In this document: positions 41,361-49,779 of the stretch, in pieces | How positions within the stretch are numbered: the stretch's first letter is position 1 | How the letters are laid out: each line of letters opens with the position of its first letter | Source: Castellaniella sp034674885 | Lineage (GTDB): Bacteria; Pseudomonadota; Gammaproteobacteria; Burkholderiales; Burkholderiaceae_B | Direction: 5' to 3' | DNA length: 64,000 nt | NCBI RefSeq assembly: GCF_034674885.1 | Contig: NZ_JAUCDS010000007.1 | Coordinates: forward strand, 1 to 64,000 | Notes under the pieces: model-generated | The model's input: only the letters and a program-made list of their open reading frames with translations | Database searches by the model: none | Told to the model about the DNA's origin: nothing | Position numbers and translations under genes: made by a program

Positions 41361-43151
41361 TTAGTTGGCCTCGGTCTGGCGCAGGCGGATGTGCAGTTCG
41401 CGCAGCTGCTTCTCGTCCACCGGCGACGGCGCCTGCACCAGAAGATCCTGGGCGCGCTGGGTCTTGGGGAAGGCGATCACGTCGCGGATGGATTCCGCAC
41501 CCGCCATCAACGTCACCAGACGGTCCAGGCCGAAGGCCAGGCCGCCATGCGGCGGCGCGCCAAACTGCAGCGCATCGAGCAGGAAGCCGAATTTGTCGCG
41601 GGCTTCTTCTTCGTCGATCTTCAGGGCCTTGAAGACTTTGGTCTGCACGTCGGCACGGTGGATACGTTCGGACCCACCGCCCACTTCCCAGCCATTCATG
41701 ACCATGTCATAGGCGCGCGCCAGGGCGCTGCCGGGATCGGTTTCCAGCAGGTCCTCGTGGCCGGCCTTGGGGCAGGTGAAGGGGTGGTGCGCCGCCGTGT
41801 AGCGGTTCTCACCCTCGTCGTATTCGAACATCGGGAAATCCACCACCCACAGCGGCTGCCAGCCAGCCTCGAACAGGCCGTTGGCGCGGCCGAATTCACT
41901 GAGGCCGATCTTCACCCGCAGGGCGCCGATGGCGTCGTTGACGATCTTGGTGCGGTCGGCGCCAAAGAAGATCAGGTCGCCGCTCTGGGCGCCGGTGCGC
42001 TCGATCAGGCCGCGCAGGGCGTCGGCGTGGATGTTCTTCACGATGGGCGATTGCAGGCCTTCAGGGATGGCCGCTGCGTCGTTGACCTTGATGTAGGCCA
42101 GGCCGCGCGCGCCGTAGATGCCCACGAACTGCGTATAGGCATCGATCTCGCTGCGCGGCAGGCTGGCGCCGCCCGGCACCCGCATGGCCACCACGCGGCA
42201 GGCCGGGTCCTTCGCCGGGCCGGCGAAGACCTTGAAGTCCACGTCCTGCATCAGATCGGCGATATCGGTGAATTCCAGTTTCACGCGCAGGTCCGGCTTA
42301 TCGGACCCATAGCGGCGCATGGCCTCGGACCAGCTCATGACCGGGAATTCCGGCAGGGCGACATTCAGCACCTGGCGATAGACCTCGCGCACCATGCCTT
42401 CGAAGATCTCGCGGATCTGGACTTCGTCCAGGAAGGACGTCTCACAATCGATCTGCGTGAATTCGGGCTGGCGATCGGCGCGCAGGTCTTCGTCGCGGAA
42501 GCATTTTGTGATCTGGTAGTAGCGATCGAAACCGGCCACCATCAGCATCTGTTTGAACAGCTGCGGCGATTGCGGCAGGGCGAAGAATTCGCCGGGATTG
42601 ACGCGCGAGGGCACCAGGTAGTCCCGTGCGCCCTCGGGCGTGCTGCGGGTCAGCATCGGGGTCTCGATGTCGATGAACCCCAAGGCATCCAGGTAATTGC
42701 GGGCCACCATCGACACGCGATAGCGCAGCATCAGGTTGCGCTGCATCTGCGGACGACGCAGGTCCAGCACCCGATGGGTCAGGCGCGTGGTTTCCGACAG
42801 ATTGTCGTCATCGAGCTGGAACGGCGGCGTCACCGACGCATTCAGGATTTCCAGTTCGCGGCACAGGATTTCCACCTCGCCCGACAGCAGATCGGGATTG
42901 TGCGTGCCTTCGGGGCGCATCCGCACCAGACCCGTGATGCGCAGGCAGTATTCATTGCGAATGCGTTCAGCCGTAGCGAAAGCCGCCTGATTGTCAGGGT
43001 CCACCACGATCTGGGCCAGCCCCGCCCGGTCGCGCAGGTCGATGAAGATCACCCCGCCGTGATCACGGCGGCGATGGACCCAGCCGAACAGGGTGACGGT
43101 CTGGTCAAGATGAGTTTTGGACACCTCGCCGGTGTAGCAGGTACGGTTCAA
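41361..43151 (-). CDS. aspS: aspartyl-tRNA synthetase
   Basis: A 596-aa class II synthetase. The N-terminal OB fold (GWVHRRRDHGGVIFIDLRDR) is followed by motif 2 (FRDEDLRADRQPEFTQID) and motif 3 (HGGLAFGLDRLVTL), with the bacterial GAD insertion between. TTG at 43151 is chosen as start: GGAG lies 7 nt upstream and the family N-terminus RTCYTGEV follows directly. TTG at 43178 is possible but has no Shine-Dalgarno. Confidence 0.96.
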   Translation of the reverse strand: MNRTCYTGEVSKTHLDQTVTLFGWVHRRRDHGGVIFIDLRDRAGLAQIVVDPDNQAAFATAERIRNEYCLRITGLVRMRPEGTHNPDLLSGEVEILCRELEILNASVTPPFQLDDDNLSETTRLTHRVLDLRRPQMQRNLMLRYRVSMVARNYLDALGFIDIETPMLTRSTPEGARDYLVPSRVNPGEFFALPQSPQLFKQMLMVAGFDRYYQITKCFRDEDLRADRQPEFTQIDCETSFLDEVQIREIFEGMVREVYRQVLNVALPEFPVMSWSEAMRRYGSDKPDLRVKLEFTDIADLMQDVDFKVFAGPAKDPACRVVAMRVPGGASLPRSEIDAYTQFVGIYGARGLAYIKVNDAAAIPEGLQSPIVKNIHADALRGLIERTGAQSGDLIFFGADRTKIVNDAIGALRVKIGLSEFGRANGLFEAGWQPLWVVDFPMFEYDEGENRYTAAHHPFTCPKAGHEDLLETDPGSALARAYDMVMNGWEVGGGSERIHRADVQTKVFKALKIDEEEARDKFGFLLDALQFGAPPHGGLAFGLDRLVTLMAGAESIRDVIAFPKTQRAQDLLVQAPSPVDEKQLRELHIRLRQTEAN

Positions 43152-43196
43152 GAAGAGCTCCGAGATATTTGAAAGCAATGCTGCTGATGTTCGAAA

Positions 43197-43844
43197 TTAC
43201 TGCAATGCGTCGCCAGCGGCGTCGGGGGCCGGCCGGACGGTGGGCGGCGGGGTCAGCGCGGGCGGCGCCACCACCCCCATGGACACCACGTATTTCAGGG
43301 CGGTTTCGACCGACATGTCGAGCACCTGGACATCGGCGCGCGGCATCATCAGAAAGAAGCCGGAGGTGGGGTTGGGCGTCGTCGGCACATACACGCTGAT
43401 GAAATCGCCCGCCAGCAAGCCGGCGATTTCATCGCACGGCGTGCCGGTCAGGAAACCGATGGTCCAGGCGCCCTGGCGCGGATACTGCACCAGAATGGCC
43501 TGGCGAAACGCCTGGCCATTGGGCGCGAACACCGTGTCGCTGACCTGCTTGACCGAATTATAAATGGAGCGCACCAGCGGAATGCGCCCCAGGAGCGATT
43601 CCCAGCGCGAGAGGATGGCGCGGCCGATGAAATTGGCGCAGAACAGGCCGGTGAGCAGGATGACGACCAGCACCAGCACCAGTTCGAAACCGGGGATGGC
43701 CACGCCAAACAGGACTTCCGGCGACAGGAACGACGGCACCAGGGAATCCAGGGTGCGCCCCAGCGTCATCAGCACCCAGACGGTGATTACCAGCGGCAGC
43801 CAGATCAGCAGGCCGGTGATGAAATAGCGCTTGAAAAATCGCAT
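43197..43844 (-). CDS. DUF502 family membrane protein
   Basis: A 215-aa protein with two membrane helices (about 10-32 and 55-78), followed by IPLVRSIYNSVKQVSD, the strongest DUF502 signature, and a soluble domain ending in a Pro-rich tail. The ATG at 43844 starts at MRFFKRYFITG, the common family start. It lies between fmdB and aspS, as in many betaproteobacteria. Function unknown. Confidence 0.9.
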   Translation of the reverse strand: MRFFKRYFITGLLIWLPLVITVWVLMTLGRTLDSLVPSFLSPEVLFGVAIPGFELVLVLVVILLTGLFCANFIGRAILSRWESLLGRIPLVRSIYNSVKQVSDTVFAPNGQAFRQAILVQYPRQGAWTIGFLTGTPCDEIAGLLAGDFISVYVPTTPNPTSGFFLMMPRADVQVLDMSVETALKYVVSMGVVAPPALTPPPTVRPAPDAAGDALQ

Positions 43845-43861
43845 GAATGACAAGACTGGCG

Positions 43862-44212
43862 TCAACCCGGCGCGGTGGCCGGCGTGGCACTACCGGAAGT
43901 GGCCGGGCTCGGCGAAGGCGCGCTCGGCGTCCCGCTGCTGGCAGCATTGCCGGCCGCGCTGCCAGACCCGGCATCGGACGACGCCGGGTTGGCCGATCCC
44001 AGCACCCCTTCGGAATGCGAACCGGATTTGCCACCCCGGAAGTCGGTTTCATACCAACCCGAGCCCTTCAGGCGAAAGCCTGCCGCCGTGACCTGTTTTT
44101 CATAGGTCGACTGGCCGCAGGACGGGCACACCGTCAGGCGCGGGTCGGACATTTTCTGCAGCACGTCCTGCTGATGACCGCAGTGGCTGCAACGATAGAC
44201 ATAAATCGGCAC
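43862..44212 (-). CDS. FmdB-family zinc ribbon protein
   Basis: A 116-aa protein. The start PIYVYRCSHCGHQQDVLQKM and VCPSCGQSTYEKQV give a four-cysteine zinc ribbon in residues 1-45. The rest is low-complexity Ser/Ala/Gly/Pro. The start codon is GTG at 44212; no other start precedes the ribbon. First gene of the aspS row. Function unknown. Confidence 0.88.
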   Translation of the reverse strand: MPIYVYRCSHCGHQQDVLQKMSDPRLTVCPSCGQSTYEKQVTAAGFRLKGSGWYETDFRGGKSGSHSEGVLGSANPASSDAGSGSAAGNAASSGTPSAPSPSPATSGSATPATAPG

Positions 44213-44314
44213 AACATGGTCCTGAAAATCTGAACTGCCTGGATTTTAGTCCTTTTAGCGCAGACCGCCCGAATCCGCAGATGCGCGCGGCGCGGCGACT
44301 CGTTCTGAGTTCCC

Positions 44315-45589
44315 CTAACTAAAAGCATTGGGTAGCAGGAACAGCACGGCCGCCACCAGCGTGGGCACGGCCGCCGCCCCCAGCAGCCTCAGCGGCGAAA
44401 TCGTGCCGTCGCCAAAGCAGCCCTTGAGGATCGAGAACCCGGCCGGATTGGGCGCATTGGCAATCACGGTCAGCCCGCCGCCCGTCACGGCGCCGGCCAC
44501 CAGCATGTAGCGCCAGAGTTCGTTGGTGCCTTCCACCAGAGAACCCAGATAGGTCAGGGCCGCGTTGTCGGTCACGGCGGTCAGGGCCGTGGAGCCCAGG
44601 TACAACACGAAGGGCGAGAGCCCCGCCAGCAGATCCTGCAGCCACCATTGCTGCAAGCCGCCCAGCACCACCAGCCCGGCCAGGAAGAAGCCCACCATCA
44701 GGCCTTCGCGCAGCAGCAGCGGCGACTGATGGCGTTTATAGGCATGGGCGTAGCCGATGAACAGCACCAGCAGCGCCAGGAAGATCTTGATGTGGTGCGA
44801 GGCCAGCACCACCCCGATCAGGAACAGCACGTGCACGGCCATCACCATCCGCGACACCGGTTCGCGGGATTCCCGGCCCGTGGCATGCCCCAGTTCGCCA
44901 TTGAGCAGGAACGGGCGGCATAGCCAGGTCAGGACCAGGCCGTTGATCAGCACGGCGGTGACGGCGCGCCAACCGAAATGCGTGGCCATGAAGGCCGTGT
45001 CCCAGCCGAAGGTCTGGGCGACCATCAGCACGGGCGGCGCCGCATAGGCCGTCAGCACCCCACCGATGGAGACATTGACGAACAGCACGCCGACCGTCAG
45101 GTATTTGAAGCCATCCTGTCCCGGGCGGCGGAAATACGCATCGCGCAGCAGCAGGGCAGCCAGCGTCATGGCGGCCGGTTCCGTGATCAGCGAGCCCGAC
45201 AGCGGCACCATCGTCATGATGACGCAGAACCGGGCCAGTTCGTTGCGCACCGGCAGCACCCGCGCCAAACCATCCACCCCCATGTGCACCAGTTCGATGA
45301 TGGGCCGGCTGGCCGCCACCACCATGATGACGAACACGAAGGCCGGTTCGGTGAAGTTGCGCGTATCGAGGTATTCGACGGCGCCGTGGACACCCAGCGT
45401 CAGCGCCATCCAGACGAACAGCGCACAGGCCCACACGCCGAAGACGGCCTCGACTTCGGACAGCAAGTGCCATAGGCCGGCATGCCGCCCGCCTTGATTG
45501 GCCAGGCGCGCGAAAACCGGCACGGAAAACGTGTGAATGATGGCAATGGCAAACAGTATGCTGGCCACGACCTCGGTGTGACTGACCAT
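44315..45589 (-). CDS. putative Na+/H+ antiporter (PF07399 type)
   Basis: A 424-aa protein with about ten membrane helices. Stretches such as LSGSLITEPAAMTLAALLLRD, SIGGVLTAYAAPPVLM and LTAVTDNAALTYLGSLV fit the putative Na+/H+ antiporter family of the ion-transporter superfamily. The Asp/Asn of TDNAAL is a likely ion site. ATG at 45589 is preferred to the TTG at 45601. It follows the GMC oxidoreductase on the same strand by 82 nt. Confidence 0.8.
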   Translation of the reverse strand: MVSHTEVVASILFAIAIIHTFSVPVFARLANQGGRHAGLWHLLSEVEAVFGVWACALFVWMALTLGVHGAVEYLDTRNFTEPAFVFVIMVVAASRPIIELVHMGVDGLARVLPVRNELARFCVIMTMVPLSGSLITEPAAMTLAALLLRDAYFRRPGQDGFKYLTVGVLFVNVSIGGVLTAYAAPPVLMVAQTFGWDTAFMATHFGWRAVTAVLINGLVLTWLCRPFLLNGELGHATGRESREPVSRMVMAVHVLFLIGVVLASHHIKIFLALLVLFIGYAHAYKRHQSPLLLREGLMVGFFLAGLVVLGGLQQWWLQDLLAGLSPFVLYLGSTALTAVTDNAALTYLGSLVEGTNELWRYMLVAGAVTGGGLTVIANAPNPAGFSILKGCFGDGTISPLRLLGAAAVPTLVAAVLFLLPNAFS

Positions 45590-45671
45590 ATCCGGGTCCA
45601 AGAAAATGGGCTGAACAAAAGGCCTGAGCCGTATTCGGAGAACGGCGGCGCAGGCCTGCGGAAGCTTCAGA

Positions 45672-47285
45672 TCAGGCGCCGCCCAGAATCAGACGAGCAC
45701 CCTTTTCGGCAATCATGATGGTCGGCGAATTGGTATTGCCCGAGGTGATCACCGGCATGATGGATGCATCGATCACCCGCAGGTTTTCCAGCCCTCGGAC
45801 ACGCAGTTCGGGGTCGACCACCGCCAACGGATCGACGCCCATTTTACATGTCCCCACCGGATGGAAAATCGTAGTGCCGATATCGCCTGCTGCAGCCTCG
45901 AGGGCTTCCTGGGTCTGAATGGCGTCTCCGGGCAGGTATTCCTGCGGTTGATAGGAGGCCAGGGCGGGCTGCGCCATGATGCGCCGCGTCAGGCGCAACG
46001 CATCGGCCGCCACGGCGCGGTCCTCGGGGGTCTGCAGGTAATTGCAGAGGATGTCGGGATGGTCCGCCACATTGGGCGACGTCACGCGCACATAGCCCCG
46101 GCTGCTGGGTTGCAGGTTGCACACCGACGCCGTCATGGCCGGGAAACGGTGCAGCGGGTCGCCGAATTTATCCAGCGACAGCGGCTGCACGTGATATTCC
46201 AGATTGGCGCGCGGCCGGGAAGGATCGGACCGGGCAAAGGCCCCCAGCTGCGAAGGCGCCATGGACAGCGGCCCGCGACGCAGCAGCGCATATTGCAGAC
46301 CCATCCAGGCCTTGCCCCACCAGGCATTGGCCAGCGCGTTCAGGGTCAGGCCTTTTTTCAGGCGGTAGATCATGCGCAGCTGCAGGTGATCCTGCAGGTT
46401 TTCGCCCACACCCGGCAGGTCGTGAACCAGCGGAATCCCCAGGTGGCGCAGGCGGTCGGCCGGCCCGACCCCGGAGACCTGCAGCAACTGCGGCGAGCCG
46501 ATGGCCCCCGCTGCCAGGATCAGTTCGCGATGCGCCACGGCGTGACGGCGCAGGCCGTCCTGGACGAAGGCGACCCCGGTGGCGCGGCGCCCGGAAAATT
46601 CGATGCGCTCGACGCAGGCGCCGGTCAGCACCTGCAGATTGGCCCGCCCCATCACGGGATGCAGGAAGGCCTTGGCTGCGTTCCAGCGCACGCCTCGGCG
46701 CTGATTGACCTCGAAATAATTGCAGCCGGCGTTATCGCCCCGATTGAAATCGTCCGTGCGTTCGATGCCGGCCTGGGCTGCGGCGTCTCGGAAGGCATCC
46801 AGAACGGCCCAGCGCAGGCGCTGGGATTCCACCCGCCAGGTGCCCGATGCGCCGTGGAATTCGCTGGCCCCGGCGTGATGGTCTTCCACGTCGCGAAACA
46901 GCGGCAGCACGTCGCGCCAGGCCCAGCCGGGGTTGCCCAGGGATTCCCAGTGATCGTAGTCGGCCGCCTGCCCGCGCAGGTACAACATGCCGTTGATGGA
47001 GGAAGACCCCCCCAGCACCCGGCCGCGCGGATACCCCAGGGATCGATAATTCAGGCCCGGGTCGGGCTGGGTGTGATAGCACCAGTCGGTGCGCGGATTA
47101 CCGATGCAGTACAGGTAGCCGACGGGGATGTGGATCCAGCGCCAGTCGTCCGGGCCGCCGGCCTCGATCAGCAGGACGCGGTGCTGCTGCGACAGACGAT
47201 TGGCCAGCAGGCAGCCGGCAGAGCCGGCTCCGACGATGACGTAATCGAATTCCAGTTGTGTTTCAGCGGGGGTGCTGCCTGCCAT
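45672..47285 (-). CDS. GMC-family FAD oxidoreductase (choline dehydrogenase-like)
   Basis: A 537-aa flavoenzyme. The N-terminal Rossmann motif is YVIVGAGSAGCLLANRLS, the GMC signature 1 is GRVLGGSSSINGMLYLRG, signature 2 is GAIGSPQLLQVSGVGP. The active-site His is in TTIFHPVGTCKMG, with VIDASIMPVITSGNTNSP at the end. It oxidises an alcohol; the substrate is not readable and betaine genes are not adjacent. Confidence 0.93.
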   Translation of the reverse strand: MAGSTPAETQLEFDYVIVGAGSAGCLLANRLSQQHRVLLIEAGGPDDWRWIHIPVGYLYCIGNPRTDWCYHTQPDPGLNYRSLGYPRGRVLGGSSSINGMLYLRGQAADYDHWESLGNPGWAWRDVLPLFRDVEDHHAGASEFHGASGTWRVESQRLRWAVLDAFRDAAAQAGIERTDDFNRGDNAGCNYFEVNQRRGVRWNAAKAFLHPVMGRANLQVLTGACVERIEFSGRRATGVAFVQDGLRRHAVAHRELILAAGAIGSPQLLQVSGVGPADRLRHLGIPLVHDLPGVGENLQDHLQLRMIYRLKKGLTLNALANAWWGKAWMGLQYALLRRGPLSMAPSQLGAFARSDPSRPRANLEYHVQPLSLDKFGDPLHRFPAMTASVCNLQPSSRGYVRVTSPNVADHPDILCNYLQTPEDRAVAADALRLTRRIMAQPALASYQPQEYLPGDAIQTQEALEAAAGDIGTTIFHPVGTCKMGVDPLAVVDPELRVRGLENLRVIDASIMPVITSGNTNSPTIMIAEKGARLILGGA

Positions 47286-47406
47286 CGGCTGTCTCCTGGG
47301 GCCTGGAAGCAGCCCCTGATCTTTTCAGGCCAGTCTAGCCGCAATTACGCGCGGACGCCAAGAAACCCCTCTGCCGCGATGGGGATACCCCCCGCCAGGC
47401 CCCCGC

Positions 47407-48384
47407 CTACACCGGCAGGATGGTCCCGGCCAGGCCGGCCACGATCAGCAGCACGCCTACCTGCATGTTGGAACGGAAGATGCGCAGCCCGCGTTCGGGG
47501 TGGCGCACGTCGAAGACCGTCATCTGCCAGACGAAATGACCGGCGATGACCGCCATGACCACGTAGTACGGCCAATCCATCCCCATGCCCCAGCCAGCCG
47601 CCGTCCAGAGAACGGCCGTGACGGCGTAGAACCCGCCGATCCAGGCCCGGCCCTGGTCGCCGAACCGCATGGCCACGGACTTCAGGCCCAGCATGCGGTC
47701 ATCGCGCAGGTCGATGTAGGCATAGACGGCGTCATAGCCGATCTGCCAGAGCACCGCCCCCACCCACATGGCCACGCCATACCAGGGCAGGACGTCCCGG
47801 GTATCGGTCCAGGCCATCAGCATGCCCCAGTTGAAGGCCATGCCCAGCACGGCCTGGGGCCAGTAGGTAAAGCGCTTGCACAGGGGGTAGATCACCACCA
47901 GCGGCACCAGCGCCAGGGCCAGCCAGCGACTGTAGGCATTGATGGCCAGCAGCAGCGCGGCGCTGACCAGCAGCTGCGCGGCGGCGAACCACAGGGCGGC
48001 CCGCAGCGTCAGCTGGCCGCTGGTCAGCGGCCGGAAGCGGGTGCGTTCCACCTGATGGTCGAAATCGCGGTCGAAAATGTCGTTGAACGTGCAGCCCACG
48101 CCGCGCATCAGCAGGGCGCCCAGCGAAAAGATGATCAGCCGCCACACGGTGGGCCAGCCGTCGGCGGCCTGCACCAGGGCTGCCAGCGCCGGCAGCAACG
48201 TCAGCCAGGTGCCAACCGGGCGATCCAGTCGGCACAGCCGCGCATAGGGCCCCCAGGCGGCCGGCAGCCAATGCGCCACCCAGTCGTCATGCCGCATGTC
48301 GGACAGATCCGGCGCCGACGTGGCTGGATCCGCACCCGGACGGCCGGAGGCGCCTTGCCCGGCGTCCGGCGACCGATCCACCAT
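47407..48384 (-). CDS. ubiA: 4-hydroxybenzoate polyprenyltransferase UbiA
   Basis: A 325-aa membrane prenyltransferase for ubiquinone synthesis. The first Asp-rich motif is CTFNDIFDRDFDHQVERT, the second AYIDLRDDRMLGLKS. Nine membrane helices follow the usual pattern. ATG at 48384 has a G-rich stretch upstream and abuts the aminotransferase stop; ATG at 48297 would give a more typical N-terminus. Confidence 0.95.
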   Translation of the reverse strand: MVDRSPDAGQGASGRPGADPATSAPDLSDMRHDDWVAHWLPAAWGPYARLCRLDRPVGTWLTLLPALAALVQAADGWPTVWRLIIFSLGALLMRGVGCTFNDIFDRDFDHQVERTRFRPLTSGQLTLRAALWFAAAQLLVSAALLLAINAYSRWLALALVPLVVIYPLCKRFTYWPQAVLGMAFNWGMLMAWTDTRDVLPWYGVAMWVGAVLWQIGYDAVYAYIDLRDDRMLGLKSVAMRFGDQGRAWIGGFYAVTAVLWTAAGWGMGMDWPYYVVMAVIAGHFVWQMTVFDVRHPERGLRIFRSNMQVGVLLIVAGLAGTILPV

Positions 48385-48385
48385 A

Positions 48386-49594
48386 TCAGCGCCCCCCGGC
48401 CGGGCCGATCAATTCGCCCAATACCTGGACGCCGGCGCGGATGCGGTCTTCAGGCACCGTGACGAAGCTGAGCCGCAGCGTGTTGGTCGGCGCCTGCACG
48501 CCAGCGTAGAACGGTGCGCCCGGCACGAACGCGACGTTGCGGGCAATGGCCCGCTGCAGCAATTCGGCCGTGTCGATGCCCTCGCGCAGCGTGACCCAGA
48601 TGAACATGCCGCCCTGCGGCCGCGTCCAGCGGGCGTCGGCCGGAAAGTGCTGCTGCAGGGCATCGAGCATGTAGCCGCACTGGCGTTGATACAGGGCGCG
48701 GACCTTGGGCAGATGCTGCTGAAGGAACCCGCCGCGCACGGTTTCGTAGACCGCCATCTGGGTGACGGTGGCCGTGTGCAGATCGGTGGCCTGCTTGATC
48801 TGCACGAGTTTGCTGATGATGTCGCGTGGCGCCACCACATAGCCCAGGCGCATGCCCGGCGCCAGCACCTTGGAGAACGTGCCCAGGCGGATCACGGTCG
48901 CCCCCACGGCGCGACCCAGTTCCAGCAGGCTGGGCTGGGGCTCGCCGGCGTAGCGCAGTTCACCATAGGGATCGTCTTCGATGACGGGCAGGCCCAGCGC
49001 CGCGCAGCGTTCGACCAGCGCCTGGCGACGAGCGTGGTCCAGCGTCAGGCCGGTCGGATTCTGGAAGTTGGGCAGCGCGTAGATGAAGCGCGCGCCACGG
49101 CACAGAGCGGCATCCAGGGCCTCGGGAATCAGGCCGCCCTCGTCGGTGGGCACGGACTGGAACTGCGGTTCGAACAGGGAAAACGACTGCAGGGCGCCCA
49201 GGTAACTGGGGGCCTCGACCAAGACTTTCGAACCCGGATCGATGAACAGTTTGCCCAGCATGTCCAGGGCCTGCTGAGAACCGGAGACGATCAGGACTTC
49301 TTCGGGATCAATCCGGGTGCCGGCGCGAGACAGGTCCTGCGCCACCCACTCGCGCAGGGGCGTATAGCCTTCGGTGCGGCCGTACTGCAGCGCCGTGGCG
49401 CCCTGATCGGCCAGGACGCGGTCGAACGCAGCCCGCAATTGCGCAATGGGGAAGCCCTCGGGCGAAGGCAGGCCGCCGGCGAAGGAGATGACTTCGGGGC
49501 GTTCGGTGATCTTGAGGATTTCGCGAATGGCCGAACTGGTAAGTTGCCTGGCGCGTTGTGAAAAAACAGCGGGGGTGGAAGTCAGCGTGTCCAT
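48386..49594 (-). CDS. PLP-dependent aminotransferase, LysN/2-aminoadipate type
   Basis: A 402-aa fold-type I aminotransferase of the MocR/LysN group without the HTH domain. The PLP lysine is in IRLGTFSKVLAPGMRLGY, with PNFQNPTGLTL and EDDPYGELRY before it. Members act on 2-aminoadipate, branched or aromatic amino acids. It precedes ubiA by one base, so they are cotranscribed. The substrate is open. Confidence 0.9.
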   Translation of the reverse strand: MDTLTSTPAVFSQRARQLTSSAIREILKITERPEVISFAGGLPSPEGFPIAQLRAAFDRVLADQGATALQYGRTEGYTPLREWVAQDLSRAGTRIDPEEVLIVSGSQQALDMLGKLFIDPGSKVLVEAPSYLGALQSFSLFEPQFQSVPTDEGGLIPEALDAALCRGARFIYALPNFQNPTGLTLDHARRQALVERCAALGLPVIEDDPYGELRYAGEPQPSLLELGRAVGATVIRLGTFSKVLAPGMRLGYVVAPRDIISKLVQIKQATDLHTATVTQMAVYETVRGGFLQQHLPKVRALYQRQCGYMLDALQQHFPADARWTRPQGGMFIWVTLREGIDTAELLQRAIARNVAFVPGAPFYAGVQAPTNTLRLSFVTVPEDRIRAGVQVLGELIGPAGGR

Positions 49595-49684
49595 GATGAA
49601 AGCCCGAATGAAGGCCTGCCTTGTGAGCCGGCCGATTGGCATGTGCCGATCAACCCGGATCGACGGGCGGCCGGCGCGGATGAC

Positions 49685-49710
49685 GGGGTTTTCCGACGGT
49701 GGAAAACCCC
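49685..49710. promoter_or_regulatory. 10-bp inverted repeat upstream of the aminotransferase gene
   Basis: GGGGTTTTCC (49685-49694) and GGAAAACCCC (49701-49710) form a perfect inverted repeat with a 6-nt spacer. It lies between the cyanophycin synthetase end and the aminotransferase start, both on the minus strand. There is no T run on either side, so an operator is as likely as a transcript end. Confidence 0.45.
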
Positions 49711-49779
49711 AAGCTGCCTATATTAGAACAATTGCCCCTTCCCGTTAGGGGAATTGCCCGGCCGTGTGGCTGCTCCGGC

